From NCBI GenBank assembly GCA_001804345.1, contig MHFU01000148.1, forward strand, positions 1 to 8,497: a DNA stretch of 8,497 nucleotides, in the 5' to 3' direction. The translations under genes and the position numbers were made by a program. Positions 6,749-8,497 of the stretch are shown here, piece after piece; positions within the stretch are counted from its first letter, which is position 1, and each line of letters starts with the position of its first letter. The notes under the pieces were generated by a model, which had not been told where the DNA came from, did not search any database, and saw only the letters and a program-made list of their open reading frames with translations. Source of the DNA: Omnitrophica bacterium RIFOXYB12_FULL_50_7 (GTDB taxonomy: Bacteria; Omnitrophota; Omnitrophia; Omnitrophales; Aquincolibacteriaceae).

Positions 6749-8230
6749 TTACAGCTCGACCGTGCCCTTCTCAGCTCGGGCAGCATCCGTTCTCTCATTG
6801 ATCGTGCCGGTCGCATAGACCACCTGGGCAAAGCTCGTGTAGAGCTCTTTACGCGACTTGATCACCTGGCTCCGGGCATCCGAAAGATCCGACTCAGCGT
6901 TCAAAACATCCAGAATACTTTTGAGGCCCGATTTGTAACCGTCCATGGAAAGATCATACGAACCTTGCGAGGCATCCAGATAAGCTTTGCTGGCCTCGAG
7001 TTTCTGGGTGGCCGTTACAAAATTATAATAGGCGTCCCAAACTTCCGCGGTAGCGCTCAGCTCCTTCTGCCGCAAATTCTCGAATTCGGCGTCGGCATCG
7101 GCTTGAGCGGCCTTGATCTTGGAAACCGTATCAAACCCTTCGAAAAGAGGCCAATTGACACTCACGCCGGCACCATAGCCATAATTGTGCTGAGTATCAT
7201 AATTCAAACCGTGGCGCCCAAAATATTTGTACCAGTCGTTCGATCCCGTCCCTTGAGCATTCAAGGTTGGCCAAAGATCTGACCGGGCGGCTTTGACCGC
7301 GGCCATCTTCGCGGCAAGGCTGGCGCGTTCCGCAGCGATATCGGGACGCTTGGCCAAGCCTTCTTCGATCAATTGATCCACCGTCCTTGTCCCCACCTTG
7401 AACTCCACGTCCTTTTGAGGAAGCATGATATTGAGCGGCGTCCCCGCGGGAAAACCCAGAACCTTCGCGATATCTCCTTCGGCTGTCTTGAGATTCCCTT
7501 TGGCTGATTCTAATTGGTAAAGCATTTTCTGATAACTGGCAGTGGCTTGAAGCACATCCACTTTGGCTTGAATCCCGGCCGAAAATTTTGCGGTGGTTGC
7601 ATCGAGTGCGGCCTTGGCGTCCTTGACGTCCATATGAGCGGCTTCGAGTAACGCGGTCGTACTGAAAAAATTAAAATAAGCGGACGCCACGTTGAGTAAA
7701 AGATCCTGAAAAGTCTGATTGAATTGAAAATTAGTCGCGAGCAATGTCTGAAAGGCCTGTTCCACTTTGGCGCTCCGGCCTCCGAAATCCATAAGCATAT
7801 AAGTTAATTTCAAGTTAGCGCCAATATCTCCCTGATTCATACTTTGAAGAGGCCGGCTGGAAATAACACGCTGGTTGTCAAAATCCTGCTCCGCAGTCAC
7901 GGTAGGATACCAGGCACTTCGCGCTTCCCCCACCTGGGCTTTGGCCGAGAGGGCTTGGTACCAAGCCTGTTTGGTGGAGGGATTGTTCTGCAAGGCGAGG
8001 CCGACTAGTTCAACAAGTCTCATGGGTTTATCGGTGCTCGGCTTTTTCCCCCGGACAGCATTCAGAACCGTTTCCGGCTTCTTGGACTGGTTGTACCATT
8101 GAGGAGGCGTCCACATGCCCGAAGATTTCGAAGGAACTTCCAATGTCCGACAACCCGTGAGAGAGATTAGAAGAGAAGATAATACCGCAAGGAGAAGAAA
8201 AGGACCGCAAGAGCTATTTTTTTTAAGCAT
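6749..8230 (-). CDS. TolC/OprM-like outer-membrane efflux lipoprotein
   Basis: The product (493 residues from the chosen ATG) is an outer-membrane factor, the trimeric channel-tunnel of tripartite exporters. Its signal peptide has an LKK n-region, a hydrophobic core (about 10-24) and the lipobox LTGC with lipid-acceptor C27, as in OprM/NodT-type lipoproteins. Two tandem OEP repeats follow (about 70-260 and 285-470). Family-type motifs include LMDFGGR (146-152), RPDIAAERA (295-303), PLFEGF (361-366) and GLKSILDVLNAESDL (435-449), and the helices are rich in Ala/Gln. An in-frame TTG at 8257 would add nine residues. I prefer ATG at 8230 because it gives a normal lipoprotein leader and has GAAG (8237-8240) 6 bases upstream, while the TTG lacks a clear site. 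It is the first gene of the operon, unlike many systems where this component comes last. Confidence 0.94.
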   Translation of the reverse strand: MLKKNSSCGPFLLLAVLSSLLISLTGCRTLEVPSKSSGMWTPPQWYNQSKKPETVLNAVRGKKPSTDKPMRLVELVGLALQNNPSTKQAWYQALSAKAQVGEARSAWYPTVTAEQDFDNQRVISSRPLQSMNQGDIGANLKLTYMLMDFGGRSAKVEQAFQTLLATNFQFNQTFQDLLLNVASAYFNFFSTTALLEAAHMDVKDAKAALDATTAKFSAGIQAKVDVLQATASYQKMLYQLESAKGNLKTAEGDIAKVLGFPAGTPLNIMLPQKDVEFKVGTRTVDQLIEEGLAKRPDIAAERASLAAKMAAVKAARSDLWPTLNAQGTGSNDWYKYFGRHGLNYDTQHNYGYGAGVSVNWPLFEGFDTVSKIKAAQADADAEFENLRQKELSATAEVWDAYYNFVTATQKLEASKAYLDASQGSYDLSMDGYKSGLKSILDVLNAESDLSDARSQVIKSRKELYTSFAQVVYATGTINERTDAARAEKGTVEL

Positions 8231-8262
8231 CGGAAACTTCGTCCCCAGATTACCCAAGAAAA

Positions 8263-8303
8263 ACTTATCACCATACTAGTCATAAGTCCTTTGAATTCAA
8301 GGG
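8263..8303 (-). promoter_or_regulatory. Candidate operon promoter overlapped by two dyads
   Basis: On the minus strand, TTGAAT (8295-8300) and TAGTAT (8273-8278) are separated by 16 bases and resemble sigma-70 -35 and -10 boxes, each with about four of six matches. Transcription would begin about 35 bases before the ATG of the outer-membrane factor. A 16-bp palindrome with one mismatched pair (8288-8303, core TTGAATTCAA) covers the -35 box. An inverted repeat ACTTAT (8263-8268) / ATAAGT (8282-8287) with a 13-base spacer encloses the -10 box. These could be operators, but no regulator gene is in view and weak promoter-like matches are common by chance. Confidence 0.35.
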
Positions 8304-8304
8304 G

Positions 8305-8330
8305 AAAAGCACGCTTTTTGCAATACGCGC
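8305..8330 (-). terminator. Possible weak terminator after the phosphatase gene
   Basis: On the minus strand, GCGCGT (8325-8330) can pair with GCGTGC (8309-8314) through four Watson-Crick pairs and two G-U pairs, with a 10-base loop, followed by TTTT (8305-8308). It starts 14 bases after the phosphatase stop codon. The stem is short and weak, so readthrough into the efflux operon is possible. Confidence 0.3.
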
Positions 8331-8343
8331 TCGACGAGGGGGT

Positions 8344-8497
8344 CTACTTGACCCGGACTACGATAAGTGTTAGGTCGTCAAAGGGTGGGGCCTGGCCAAT
8401 GAATTCCTTGATCCCGGCCTGGATCTTCACAAAAAGATCATGCGCGCCCAGCGAACTATTCTGCTCGACCAATCGTTTGAGTCTCTCGACCCCGAAC
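8344..8497 (-). CDS. SpoIIE/PP2C-type serine phosphatase, C-terminal fragment (cut by window edge)
   Basis: An open frame enters from the right edge and ends at TAG (8344-8346), giving the last 50 residues of a protein. The final block, PPFDDLTLIVVRVK, matches the end of SpoIIE/RsbU-type PP2C phosphatase domains, where an Asp-Asp-hydrophobic-Thr motif contributes a metal-binding aspartate before the last beta-strand. The preceding part (FGVERLKRLVEQN, then a helix ending in EFIGQ) also fits this fold. Such enzymes dephosphorylate anti-sigma-factor antagonists in partner-switching pathways or serve as response-regulator outputs. Any sensor or receiver domain would lie outside the window. The gene has the same orientation as the efflux operon, 113 bases upstream of it. 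The family call rests on the short tail only. Confidence 0.82.
   Translation of the reverse strand, partial: FGVERLKRLVEQNSSLGAHDLFVKIQAGIKEFIGQAPPFDDLTLIVVRVK

Noticed and set aside
8231..8257. TTG start adding nine residues to the outer-membrane factor
   Set aside because: No ribosome binding site is evident before the TTG, and the ATG at 8230 gives a standard lipoprotein leader beginning MLKK.

Overview
The window looks like a piece of chromosome from a Gram-negative (diderm) bacterium of moderate GC content. The evidence is a complete tripartite efflux system spanning inner membrane, periplasm and outer membrane, together with lipoprotein signals. The abundance of palindromic intergenic elements recalls the genomes of uncultivated environmental lineages, but no rRNA or phylogenetic marker is present, so I do not name a taxon.

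All genes read on the minus strand, so the transcriptional order runs from high to low coordinates. At the right edge is the C-terminal end of a SpoIIE/PP2C-type phosphatase (8344-8497, cut by the window). After a 113-base gap with a weak terminator-like hairpin, a candidate promoter and two adjoining dyads, an apparent five-gene operon begins: a TolC-like outer-membrane factor (6749-8230), a periplasmic membrane-fusion protein (5464-6588), an HAE1-type RND pump closest by eye to the MdtB/MdtC group (2252-5392), a DUF4136-type lipoprotein (1628-2206) and a membrane-anchored Cache-HAMP-HD-GYP protein (173-1588). A hairpin with a T-run (119-157) lies just after the last stop codon and probably terminates transcription.

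The first three products should assemble into one proton-driven export machine. The lipoprotein could be an accessory envelope factor. The last gene encodes a predicted c-di-GMP phosphodiesterase with an extracytoplasmic sensor, so the operon may link envelope sensing or export to second-messenger turnover.

The least ordinary parts are non-coding. A 57-base, almost perfect hairpin fills the gap between the fusion-protein and pump genes and pairs better in the operon mRNA than on the opposite strand. A paired-hairpin repeat fills the gap between the outer-membrane factor and the fusion protein. A nested palindromic element sits at the left edge. These look like three different families of REP-like repeats around one operon. 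No CRISPR array, tRNA, rRNA, insertion sequence or phage gene is visible, and no gene-free stretch exceeds 300 bases.
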